Assembly: GCA_021740995.1 (NCBI GenBank)
Contig: JAIOYR010000038.1
Coordinates: 1-35,158 of the forward strand
Direction: 5' to 3'
DNA: 35,158 bases
From: Taibaiella sp.
GTDB taxonomy: Bacteria; Bacteroidota; Bacteroidia; Chitinophagales; Chitinophagaceae
Shown: piece after piece, positions 26,340 to 33,832 of the stretch
Layout of the letters: each line of letters begins with the position of its first letter
How positions within the stretch are numbered: the stretch's first letter is position 1
Made by a program: the position numbers and the translations under genes
Notes under the pieces: model-generated
What the model saw: only the letters and a program-made list of their open reading frames with translations
Told to the model about the DNA's origin: nothing
Databases searched by the model: none

Positions 26340-27194
26340 ATGAAAAAGTACACTTTACTCTCTATTACTGCCATTTCAGCATTCATGATTGCATCTTGTG
26401 GCGATGCAGGTAATGGTAAAAATGGCGCTGCAGTTGCAGATTCTGTTGCCGCACCTGCCGGTCCGGCACCGACTCTTTCGGCAGTAAGCCCATCGCCTGA
26501 GTATGATGGGGCATCATTGACAATCAGCGATGTAAAGGCGGAGAAAGTAAGCAGTGATTCAACGAAACTAACGTTCAAGTTCACTGTGAAAAACTTTGAA
26601 CTGAAAATGCAGACCGCCGACAACGGAAATAAATTGTGCAATAATTCTGCTCAGGGGCAGCATATACATTTTATTATGGATACGCAGCCTTACAAGGCAT
26701 TGTATGAGCCTAAAAACGAGATTACAATACTCAATGGTACCGAGCATTATCTAGTGGTATTTCTTTCCCGATCGTATCACGAGTCTGTAAAAAGCCCTGG
26801 TGCAGCAGCCTTGTATCATTTCCGTTTATCAGAAAATGGCAAACTGGAAAAATTAGACCTTCCGGAAACCCCTATGGTGTTTTATAGTCGCCCAAAAGGT
26901 GATTACCTGGGAAAAGATACTGCCAACATCCTGCTCGATTTTTATGTGTGGAATGGCGGATTGGGTGCAGATAGCTTCAAAGTAAATGCTACCCTAAACC
27001 CTGCCGGCAGTGCTCCTGAAGACGCTATATCATTTATCATTGACAAATGGGAGTCTAAGTTCATCAACAAACTACCGATGGGCAAAAGCAAACTTACACT
27101 CACATTGCTCAACAAAGAAGGTGTTCAGGTAGATGGTCCATGTACCAGCGCCACAAGAGAATTTAACCTTGGTGCGCAGGAGCCTATGAAATAA
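26340..27194 (+). CDS. Lipoprotein of unknown function
   Basis: 284 residues from ATG at 26340, taken because a lipoprotein signal follows directly: MKKYTLLSITAISAFMIASC, with the lipid-bearing Cys at 20. The frame is open further upstream, but that part overlaps the uvrA promoter and is not used. After an Ala/Gly/Pro-rich spacer (about 21-55) comes a compact domain with HIHFIMDTQPYKALYEPK, ILNGTEHYLVVFLSRSYHES and IDKWESKFINKLPMG. The HIHFIMD strand followed by a GTEHYLVVFLS strand resembles small periplasmic beta-sandwich domains, but no family assignment is safe. TACTTTTG at 26315-26322 is a likely -10 box. Divergent from uvrA. Confidence 0.8.
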   Translation: MKKYTLLSITAISAFMIASCGDAGNGKNGAAVADSVAAPAGPAPTLSAVSPSPEYDGASLTISDVKAEKVSSDSTKLTFKFTVKNFELKMQTADNGNKLCNNSAQGQHIHFIMDTQPYKALYEPKNEITILNGTEHYLVVFLSRSYHESVKSPGAAALYHFRLSENGKLEKLDLPETPMVFYSRPKGDYLGKDTANILLDFYVWNGGLGADSFKVNATLNPAGSAPEDAISFIIDKWESKFINKLPMGKSKLTLTLLNKEGVQVDGPCTSATREFNLGAQEPMK

Positions 27195-27211
27195 GGTTGT
27201 AGTCTGCTGTA

Positions 27212-27445
27212 TTAGTACATTACTTTGCAACGCACTACACCACCGGAGGATTTCACTTTGTCGTAAATGGCTTTTTCCTGCTCCACACATTTTTTCTGTG
27301 CAGCATTCCTATTCATTCTGCCCAGTAGCAAATTCTCTGTTTTGCCACCATTGAGTATGCACGAGCAGGTATATTCTCTTTTGTCGCATGAAGTAAGGGC
27401 AAGTATAGCTGTTACCGCAAAAACAGTTATCAATTTCATTTTCAT
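27212..27445 (-). CDS. Small Cys-rich lipoprotein, unknown
   Basis: 77 residues from ATG at 27445 (MKMKLITVFAVTAILALTSC), with a good lipobox LTSC; an upstream in-frame start at 27466 would add seven polar residues. The mature part begins CDKREYTCSCILNGGKTENL and has further cysteines in KKCVEQ and VRCKV, five in all including the lipid-bearing one, so two disulfides are possible in the periplasm or at the surface. Convergent with the preceding lipoprotein gene, 17 bp apart. No family recognised. Confidence 0.7.
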   Translation of the reverse strand: MKMKLITVFAVTAILALTSCDKREYTCSCILNGGKTENLLLGRMNRNAAQKKCVEQEKAIYDKVKSSGGVVRCKVMY

Positions 27446-27585
27446 AGTTCTATTTTTTGACTTCACAGGTGCAAATTAGTATCATTTTTCCGAAATAGGA
27501 AAACATAATAATTAAGTAGGTTTTATTTTGTGTTGAGATATTACTTGTTGGCAAACCCCGAGCCGTAGCCGAATTGATGGTTGAT

Positions 27586-28551
27586 TTATGGATGTTTTTC
27601 CGTACTCCATTTTTCAATTTCACTCTGATTCAATGTATTATAGGTCGATTTCGCCTCCACTTTGCCGTCGTTTACCCATATAATAAGCGGGAATATACCG
27701 CCTGTATATTGCAGGAAAGGCTCACGATGCAGCCTCATCCAGGGTACATTTTGCGCTTTTGTTTCCTTCCAGAAGTTGGTCAGATCACTCGATATTCCAC
27801 CCACCACCATAAATAATGGCAACGATGGGATTGCTTTTTTCATAAGGCTCATTTTGCGTGCAGCCATCATACAGTGCTCGCATGACGGACTTAGAAATGC
27901 AATTACATGTTTACCTTTCTTCAGGTCTGTTCCTGGTATTTCCGGATACGGCACCCTAAGTGCAGCAGTATCATCTTTTATGGGGTTGTACAAAGCGGAA
28001 AGATCTATTGCGTAGCTGCCTTTTTTCAGCCAGGTAGGTTCGCTTTTGCTCATCGGGAACAGTATAAAAGGTAGCACGATACCGCTCAAAAACAATGCAG
28101 CAGTAATCGCACTGCTGATTTTGAAAGTGAATCCTTTATGATAGCGAATCAAAATAGCAGTCAACAACAGCAATGCGCCGTTCTTCACAAGAGACACCGA
28201 TGGGCTCATCCAGATAGCGTCACCAAAGCACCCACAGTTTATATTGTCGCCGGCAGTCGCCCACAGCCATACCAGATAGATACTCAGAACCACCAGCAAG
28301 GCAAATGCCATTTTCAGCACCTGCTTTTTGTTGCCCAGCAGGTGCAGCACCATCAGGCCGCCCAATGCAGCCTCCAGTCCTACCATAAACCGTGCACCTA
28401 TTGTAGCCAGTATCCATGGCATGTGCAGGTATTCCACCATAGTGTACTCAAACGGCTGTATAGGAAGCACTTTAGTCCAGGCAGAATACAGGAATGTAGC
28501 GCCCGTTATCAGCGAAAGCAGTATCAGCAGGTATTTCAGTACTATACGCAT
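27586..28551 (-). CDS. MauE/DoxX-like membrane domain fused to a thioredoxin-like domain (BT_3928 type)
   Basis: 321 residues. The first 165 residues hold about five hydrophobic segments with the MauE-like phrase FLYSAWTKVLPIQPFEYTMV and, after the third, NINCGCFGD (C106, C108). The C-terminal 150 residues are a thioredoxin-like domain with the redox pair C224 and C227 in AFLSPSCEHCMMAARKM and a cis-Pro-like stretch GGIFPLIIW. The membrane cysteine pair and the soluble CxxC may pass electrons between each other, in the manner of other thiol relays. Annotated in other Bacteroidota as BT_3928 family. TACTTTTG at 28568-28561 on the minus strand sits just before the start. Confidence 0.85.
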   Translation of the reverse strand: MRIVLKYLLILLSLITGATFLYSAWTKVLPIQPFEYTMVEYLHMPWILATIGARFMVGLEAALGGLMVLHLLGNKKQVLKMAFALLVVLSIYLVWLWATAGDNINCGCFGDAIWMSPSVSLVKNGALLLLTAILIRYHKGFTFKISSAITAALFLSGIVLPFILFPMSKSEPTWLKKGSYAIDLSALYNPIKDDTAALRVPYPEIPGTDLKKGKHVIAFLSPSCEHCMMAARKMSLMKKAIPSLPLFMVVGGISSDLTNFWKETKAQNVPWMRLHREPFLQYTGGIFPLIIWVNDGKVEAKSTYNTLNQSEIEKWSTEKHP

Positions 28552-28690
28552 CTATTGTGGCAAAAGTAGGTGATGAATTGTGTTTTAGATGTGGCTGCTT
28601 TTAAATAGGGGTTAGTTTGTTTTCATTGTATCGGTAGATGCCCCCTGATTTGGAATTCACAGTCCTTGGTGATTTTTGATACTATTATTT

Positions 28691-29737
28691 CTACAACGCC
28701 TTTGGCTTCCAGCCCAATTTTGTAAACACCTTTCTGCCCAGCAGAAAGTAGTCCCACACTATGCTGCGGCGGTATATGCCTGTTTCATTTCGTGTAGTTA
28801 TCATTTCTTTGTTGGCACGGCGGCGTGCCAGCCATTTGCCCATATCGCGGTAGCAGTGCAGGTGTGCTTTCAGTATTACCAGTGTATCCTTGTACTTGCC
28901 GGTCACCAGCAGGCGCAAGCCTGCTACACCATCCAGCACCAGCCGCAATGGAAAGAGCCACAGCAGCTTGCTGCCCTTCTCATTCTTTATCAGTAATATC
29001 AGATTGTTGCGAAAGTTATAGTACAGTTTTTGCGGGCTTCCATAACTGATTACGCTCCCGCCTACATGATATACCGTCGATGAGCCTACATAACCTATTT
29101 TATATCCGGTATTTTTTAGCCGCCAGCACAGGTCCACTTCTTCCATGTGGGCATACAGGTCGCTGTCCAACCCGCCGGCTTTATGGTACAGGTCGGCACG
29201 CACCATAAAGCATCCGCCCGATGCCCAGAAAACCTCTATATGATCGTCGTACTGGTTTTGGTCGGTTTCAATATCAAAAAATATACGCCCGCGACAAAAA
29301 AGGTAGCCATACTTATCCATAAAGCCCCCTCCGGCGCCTGCGTATTCAAACTTCTCCCGCTCCCTGTAGTACCTTATTTTTGGCTGGCAGGCTGCCAGCA
29401 TGCTGTCACGCTCCATAGCTGCATGCAGCGGAGCAAACCAGCCCTGTGTTACCTCAAAGTCTGCACTGAGCAATATGTAGTATTTGGCTTGTATTTGTTT
29501 CAGCGCTTCATAATAACCATTAGCAAAGCCGTGGTTTTCTGTAATGCTTATCGTCTTTACAGTTGGAAAGTTGGTCTGCACATACCTTAGTGTGTCGTCA
29601 GTAGAAGCATTGTCTGCAACGATTACCTCATATCCTGTATGCGCTTCAGATACGATAAGGGGCAAAAACAACTCATGCCACTTAGTGCCGTTGTAGCTGA
29701 GTATTACTACTGCGGTATCTTTTAGGCATTGAATCAT
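28691..29737 (-). CDS. Glycosyltransferase family 2 protein
   Basis: 348 residues. GT-A fold: AVVILSYNGTKWHELFLPL at the start, the nucleotide-binding VIVADNASTDDT (D41 region), NHGFANGYYEAL, then YILLSADFEVTQGW in the place where most relatives have a DxD (N-P-D-V). Downstream FWASGGCFMVRADLYHKAGG and the catalytic-region MEEVDLCWRLKNTGYKI are well kept. The last 120 residues contain a hydrophobic patch and a basic tail, suggesting association with the inner membrane face. It resembles the rhamnosyl/galactosyl-type transferases of surface glycan synthesis. Monocistronic; donor and acceptor unknown. Confidence 0.9.
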   Translation of the reverse strand: MIQCLKDTAVVILSYNGTKWHELFLPLIVSEAHTGYEVIVADNASTDDTLRYVQTNFPTVKTISITENHGFANGYYEALKQIQAKYYILLSADFEVTQGWFAPLHAAMERDSMLAACQPKIRYYREREKFEYAGAGGGFMDKYGYLFCRGRIFFDIETDQNQYDDHIEVFWASGGCFMVRADLYHKAGGLDSDLYAHMEEVDLCWRLKNTGYKIGYVGSSTVYHVGGSVISYGSPQKLYYNFRNNLILLIKNEKGSKLLWLFPLRLVLDGVAGLRLLVTGKYKDTLVILKAHLHCYRDMGKWLARRRANKEMITTRNETGIYRRSIVWDYFLLGRKVFTKLGWKPKAL

Positions 29738-29829
29738 AAAATCCTTATTCTAAAAATTGTCGCAAATACAGGCGATTGTTTTTAGCCTGTAAGGATAACA
29801 AAATGCTTCATTGGATTGCTTTTCTACCC

Positions 29830-29915
29830 GTTGCCGGCTGTAAGCTACAATACCGGCAACAATCCAGCAAAACCAAAGGGGGTAATGCACACTACTACCT
29901 GCCTGTGGCAGGTAG
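29830..29915. repeat. Pair of strong intergenic hairpins (REP-like)
   Basis: First: GTTGCCGG (29830-29837) with CCGGCAAC (29853-29860), 15-base loop that itself can pair TGTA with TACA. Second: CTACCTGCC (29895-29903) with GGCAGGTAG (29907-29915), 3-base loop. They lie 34 bp apart in the 223-bp gap between the GT2 gene and a small membrane protein gene. The second hairpin resembles short GC-rich palindromes scattered in Bacteroidota genomes. Neither has a T-tract directly behind it on the plus strand. Confidence 0.55.
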
Positions 29916-29960
29916 ATCCCATACCTTCTTTTTCAGAGAAAGATGGAGAACTGTAAGCAT

Positions 29961-30188
29961 TTATTTATACTTCGGGTCGTACAAAGTATTGTCCGGAGCT
30001 TTTATACTGTCATTTTTCTGGTACTTATGCTCCCATAGGTTGTAGCAACCAGACCAGGCGAAAATGAAAAAACCGAAAAAAGACAATAAAAACAAAAAAC
30101 GCGATTTGTTAGGCTTATTCAGCTCTATATCATTCGGGTTATCTATTTCGTTACCGTTATTATCGTTATTGTTATGTTGCGTATTCAT
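29961..30188 (-). CDS. Small single-pass membrane protein, unknown
   Basis: 75 residues. An Asn/Asp-rich N-terminal part (NTQHNNNDNNGNEIDNPND), one membrane segment (about 31-48, FLFLLSFFGFFIFAWSGC), and a polar tail with DNTLYDPKYK. TATTTTTG on the minus strand (30218-30211) fits the -10 consensus 22 nt before the ATG at 30188. Divergent from the histidine kinase gene, 93 bp between the starts. No family recognised; the start, length and promoter support a real gene. Confidence 0.6.
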   Translation of the reverse strand: MNTQHNNNDNNGNEIDNPNDIELNKPNKSRFLFLLSFFGFFIFAWSGCYNLWEHKYQKNDSIKAPDNTLYDPKYK

Positions 30189-30281
30189 GAAGTATTATAA
30201 ATTTCCTTCGCAAAAATAATAGTAATTCCTTCAAAATCATAATATTTTTACGTTCCTTTCGTTATCAGCCATTAATATACC

Positions 30282-31421
30282 ATGCGCCATTACCTTAATT
30301 GGAAAACATATCTTGCGGCAATTGCGCTCTTTATCGTAAGTGCTTCCCTGTTCTATACCAGCCGATTGGCTGGTGAACTGGCAGATGAAGAAAATAAAAA
30401 GGTACAGGATATAGCCAATGCACTGAAGGTGCTGAGCAACCCCAATAGCACAGAGTTGCAAACAGAGCTTGCCAACAACACAATGGTGCAAAACGAAACA
30501 ATACCTCTGATTATTGCCGATAAAAATGACCGAATAAAGGATAAAATTAATATTGACAGTAGTACTGCATTGGGCAGAAAGGGTTTTGCAGAAGAGCAAT
30601 TGGCAAAGTATAAAGCACTTCATAAACCTATAGTAGTAGATTTTGGTACCGGTAAGGATTATGTGTATTATGGAGAATCATACCTGCTTACACAGTTGCG
30701 CTACTTCCCTTATGTGCAGCTGGCTATTATTGTCATATTCCTTATTGTGGTGCTTATAGCGCTCAATGTAGCACATCGCAGCCTGCAAAATCAGGTGTGG
30801 GTTGGGCTTTCTAAAGAGACGGCTCACCAGCTCGGCACGCCGCTGAGCTCCATAGAAGCATGGCTCGAACTATTGCGCGAAGATAAGGCCAACCACGAAG
30901 CGGTGACCGAGATGCAAAAGGATCTGGACAGGCTGAAACTTGTTGCAGACCGCTTTGGCAAGGTCGGTAGTGCTCCTCAACTCGAGGAAGAGAATCTGGT
31001 TAACCGATTGAGAAGCATCGTAGAGTACATGCAGAAACGAAGCCCTAAAAAAGTAGTTATTTCACTGCATCTGAAGGAAGGTGACGTACCCGTGAATATA
31101 AGCGGCCCGCTTTTCGACTGGGTTATGGAAAACCTCATCAGGAATGCACTCGATGCCATGGGCGGTGAAGGGAAAATAGATGTAACGGTTACCAACACGC
31201 CCCAGCAGGTATGGGTCGATGTTCAGGATACCGGCAAGGGTATACCTTCTCATCAGATAAAGCGCATATTCACCCCCGGTTTCACCACCAAAAAAAGAGG
31301 GTGGGGGCTTGGTTTGTCTCTTGCCCGGCGTATCGTAGAGAAATATCATCACGGTTCTATCTATGTAAAGGATAGCGAAGTAGGCAAGGGCACCACTTTC
31401 AGGATCGTGTTGCGTCGTTAA
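30282..31421 (+). CDS. Orphan sensor histidine kinase
   Basis: 379 residues. Two membrane segments (about 8-26 and 145-165) enclose a small periplasmic region of about 120 residues with no recognised sensor domain. The HisKA helix has H182 in KETAHQLGTPLSSIEAWLEL, and the HATPase boxes follow: N box NLIRNALDAMGG, G1 VQDTGKGIPS, F box FTPGFTTKKRG, G2 GLGLSLARRIVEKY. All catalytic motifs are intact, so it should be active. No response regulator lies next to it; the following gene is fabH with its own -10 box. The partner must be encoded elsewhere. Confidence 0.93.
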   Translation: MRHYLNWKTYLAAIALFIVSASLFYTSRLAGELADEENKKVQDIANALKVLSNPNSTELQTELANNTMVQNETIPLIIADKNDRIKDKINIDSSTALGRKGFAEEQLAKYKALHKPIVVDFGTGKDYVYYGESYLLTQLRYFPYVQLAIIVIFLIVVLIALNVAHRSLQNQVWVGLSKETAHQLGTPLSSIEAWLELLREDKANHEAVTEMQKDLDRLKLVADRFGKVGSAPQLEEENLVNRLRSIVEYMQKRSPKKVVISLHLKEGDVPVNISGPLFDWVMENLIRNALDAMGGEGKIDVTVTNTPQQVWVDVQDTGKGIPSHQIKRIFTPGFTTKKRGWGLGLSLARRIVEKYHHGSIYVKDSEVGKGTTFRIVLRR

Positions 31422-31548
31422 GTCAATACAAAAAATCGAACTCATTGATAGTAATTTGAATGTTAGGTTTCCGTACTATGCAATCATTACCAAATTCCAA
31501 CTCCCTACTTAAAAGAATTGATTAATTTTGCTCCAAACAACATATTCA

Positions 31549-32550
31549 ATGCAGAAAATTAATGCTGCTATCACAGCAGTAGGAGGCTACGTGCCGGAGT
31601 ACATTCTCACCAACGCGGAACTGGAAACTATGATGGATACCACCGACGAGTGGATACAGACACGTACCGGCATCAAAGAGCGGCGCATACTCAAAGGAGA
31701 AGGAAAGGGTAGCAGCGATATGGCAGTAGAGGCAGTGAAAAACTTACTCGACAAAAGGGGGCTCAGCCCGCTGGATATAGAGATGGTAATATGTGCTACT
31801 ACCACTCCCGACATGCAATTTCCCGCTACGGCCAATGTTATTTGTGATAAAGTAGGCATGAAAAATGCCTGGGGCTACGATGTCAATGCAGCTTGCAGCG
31901 GTTTTATATTTTCACTTACTATAGGGGCGCAGTTTATAGAGACCGGCAAGCACAAAAAAGTACTGGTGATAGGAGTAGACAAGATGAGCTCTATTATGAA
32001 CTACGAAGACCGGCAGACCTCTATCATCTTCGGCGATGGTGCAGGCGCAGTATTGCTGGAGCCCGATACCGATGGTTACGGACTGATAGACTCTATACTG
32101 CGTACCGATGGTAGCGGACGGGTATTTTTGCACCAGAAAGCAGGTGGCTCTGTGAAGCCTGCCAGCATGGAGACCGTAATGGCAAAAGAGCACTATGTGT
32201 ACCAGGAGGGTAAATCAGTATTCAAATTTGCAGTAAGCAATATGGCCGACGTTGCTGCCGAAATCATGGAGCGAAACAACCTGACTGCAGATAACGTAAG
32301 CTGGTTGGTGCCCCATCAGGCAAATAAGCGCATTATCACCGCCACCGGCGAGCGCATGCAGTTGCCGCCTGAGAAGGTAATGGTGAACATAGAGAAGTTT
32401 GGCAACACCACAAATGGTACATTGCCACTGTGCCTTTGGGAGTGGGAAAGCAAGCTGCGCAGGGGCGACAATATTATCCTGGCAGCATTCGGCGGAGGCT
32501 TCACGTGGGGCTCTACCTACATACGCTGGGCCTACGATGGCAAGGCATAA
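31549..32550 (+). CDS. fabH: 3-oxoacyl-ACP synthase III (KAS III)
   Basis: 333 residues from ATG at 31549; the in-frame TTG at 31528 overlaps the -10 box TAATTTTG (31523-31530) and is not used. FabH condenses an acyl-CoA primer with malonyl-ACP to start fatty acid synthesis. The triad is intact: C116 in NAACSGFIFSL, H256 in VPHQANKRI, N286 in FGNTTNGTLPL. The C-terminus ends in FGGGFTWGSTYIRW. The primer may be branched, as is common in this phylum, but that cannot be read from the sequence. It is not next to plsX or rpmF within the window; the genes in front and behind are unrelated. Confidence 0.95.
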   Translation: MQKINAAITAVGGYVPEYILTNAELETMMDTTDEWIQTRTGIKERRILKGEGKGSSDMAVEAVKNLLDKRGLSPLDIEMVICATTTPDMQFPATANVICDKVGMKNAWGYDVNAACSGFIFSLTIGAQFIETGKHKKVLVIGVDKMSSIMNYEDRQTSIIFGDGAGAVLLEPDTDGYGLIDSILRTDGSGRVFLHQKAGGSVKPASMETVMAKEHYVYQEGKSVFKFAVSNMADVAAEIMERNNLTADNVSWLVPHQANKRIITATGERMQLPPEKVMVNIEKFGNTTNGTLPLCLWEWESKLRRGDNIILAAFGGGFTWGSTYIRWAYDGKA

Positions 32551-32582
32551 CACCTGAAAAAAAAACCATTTTGTTTACAAAA

Positions 32583-32612
32583 TTGGTAGGATGCTTTTTT
32601 TTACTAAATTTG
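32583..32612 (+). promoter_or_regulatory. Promoter of tRNA-Cys
   Basis: TTG (32583-32585), 19 bp, TAAATTTG (32605-32612): a full consensus match, with the predicted start within a few bases of the mature tRNA 5' end at 32622. An imperfect hairpin (32565-32587) that may end fabH transcription overlaps its TTG. Confidence 0.7.
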
Positions 32613-32621
32613 CATCCCTAG

Positions 32622-32692
32622 GGTCGGATGGCCGAGCGGCTAGGCACAGCTCTGCAAAAGCTGCTACAGCGGTTCGAATCCGCTTTCGACCT
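32622..32692 (+). tRNA. tRNA-Cys (anticodon GCA)
   Basis: Acceptor arms GGTCGGA and TTCGACC pair over 7 positions including one G-U. Anticodon stem CAGCT/AGCTG (32647-32651 and 32659-32663) encloses loop CTGCAAA with anticodon GCA at 32654-32656. The T-arm holds GGTTCGAATCC. The discriminator base is T (32692), as expected for Cys. The 3' CCA is not encoded. It has its own promoter and a terminator 14 bp downstream, and the region to its right looks like inserted DNA. Confidence 0.95.
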
Positions 32693-32705
32693 CATATGTA
32701 ATAGT

Positions 32706-32739
32706 AAAACCCGCGACAGTCAAGGCTTTCGCGGGTTTT
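32706..32739 (+). terminator. Intrinsic terminator of tRNA-Cys
   Basis: AAAACCCGCGA (32706-32716) and TCGCGGGTTTT (32729-32739) form a perfect 11-bp stem with a 12-base loop; the T-run is built into the stem and is followed by AAATTTT. Confidence 0.8.
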
Positions 32740-32745
32740 AAATTT

Positions 32746-32768
32746 TAAAGGGGACGCTAAAGGGGACG
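32746..32768. repeat. Tandem 11-bp direct repeat, possible integrase arm sites
   Basis: TAAAGGGGACG at 32746-32756 and again at 32758-32768, a 12-bp period. It lies 53 bp after the tRNA-Cys 3' end, between the tRNA terminator and an excisionase-like gene. Short direct repeats beside a tRNA are typical arm-type binding sites of tyrosine recombinases, which is the inferred role. Confidence 0.45.
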
Positions 32769-32870
32769 TTTAAATTCAGGTGACCAAACTCTATTTTTTT
32801 TTTGCGTCACTCATGCCTTTTCTCTCGCCCAGTTAATATTTCACGTCCAAACTACGTTTCGTCTGTTTAC

Positions 32871-33167
32871 TTATACTTTCATTGCCTTAACAGCCAGCTC
32901 CAGCTCACGACGCTTGTACCTTACTCGTGTTGCTATCCTGTACCCTTTTACAATTCCCGTTTTGCTCCACTCGCACAATGTGGGCAAAGAAATTTTCAGC
33001 ATCTTAGCTGCTTGCTTCCTGCTTATGTATTCGTCTTGTTGTTCCGGCTGAACTTTAGCATTATCGTCTTTCTTCCCCAAGTCAAGGATTATTCTCTCCA
33101 GCCTTTCCAGCTTTTCATAAAGACCAGCCACTGCTGAGGGTAACTTCTCAAAAGTCACATTTTCCAT
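32871..33167 (-). CDS. Excisionase-like helix-turn-helix protein
   Basis: 98 residues. A coiled-coil-prone N-terminal part (about 10-32, LYEKLERLERIILDLG), a short linker, then a MerR-like/HTH_17 winged helix: DEYISRKQAAKMLKISLPTL with the recognition part CEWSKTGIVKGYRIATRVRY and KRRELELAVKAM. Proteins of this build are common on Bacteroidota integrative elements, where they act as recombination directionality factors or small regulators. Reading towards the tRNA-Cys, its position next to the putative attachment site agrees with such a role. It could also regulate the restriction genes to its right, from which it is divergent. Confidence 0.82.
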   Translation of the reverse strand: MENVTFEKLPSAVAGLYEKLERLERIILDLGKKDDNAKVQPEQQDEYISRKQAAKMLKISLPTLCEWSKTGIVKGYRIATRVRYKRRELELAVKAMKV

Positions 33168-33832
33168 ATATTTCTCTCTTTTTTGTTTTTAAAATAAACT
33201 GTCTACTTTTCTTATACTAGTCTTTTGTTCCTGCTCTCCATGTTATGTATTGGTACTGACCATGCGCCTCCATTTTTAAATAGTTAAAAAATACCACCAC
33301 TTATCCGTCACTGCCGATGTTGCACCACTTGCTATTCAATTTCCCGCAAGCTACTTCCACTCTAATGCTGACTTTCCTGGTTTAGGTAGTATTATGCTGG
33401 GTTGTGCAGAATGTTGTCATGTTGTGTCAAACTATGCCAAATTCTGTTAACAACTATCAGCTCGAATTATATATAGGATGAAGAGACTTACAAAAACTGT
33501 CAAAATGAGTCCGTGAAATAAAATTTATACTATAGCCCATACCATACATACTGCAATTGGCACACCAGAAAAGGGAGCTTTTTTGACAAATTTGCTGATT
33601 CAAACGAATTCTAACGCTCATCTAAACTGCCGCAAATCCCCCGCAAATTGATTTTAAACAGTGCAATGTATATTTATTTTTGGCTTGTCAAATAGGCGTT
33701 TTGTATGGCTTGTCGTGTCATGAAATGATGGCAGTTTTTTAAACAAAAACACAAAACCTGCTTAAAGGCAAAATACCGTATAAACTACATATAAAAATTC
33801 ACTGTTTATCAGTACTTTGCACCAACCTACTC
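33168..33832. other. 665-bp gap between the HTH gene and hsdR
   Basis: No supported gene on either strand. It is AT-rich and contains a 9-bp direct repeat TGGCTTGTC (33681-33689 and 33706-33714, 25 bp apart), followed closely by TCATGAAATGA (33719-33729), and a pair of CCGCAAAT copies (33630-33637, 33641-33648). TACTTTGC at 33813-33820, 12 bp before hsdR, is close to but not a full match of the -10 consensus. The length and repeats suggest regulatory DNA for the restriction genes or a lost gene. Confidence 0.4.

Noticed and set aside
31528-31548. TTG start for fabH
   Set aside because: Overlaps the TAATTTTG box; MQKINAAITAVGGYVPE from 31549 is the normal KAS III start.
32565-32587. Terminator of fabH
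   Set aside because: The hairpin has a bulge and its T-run is several bases away; it overlaps the tRNA promoter, so I left it as an uncertain element only.
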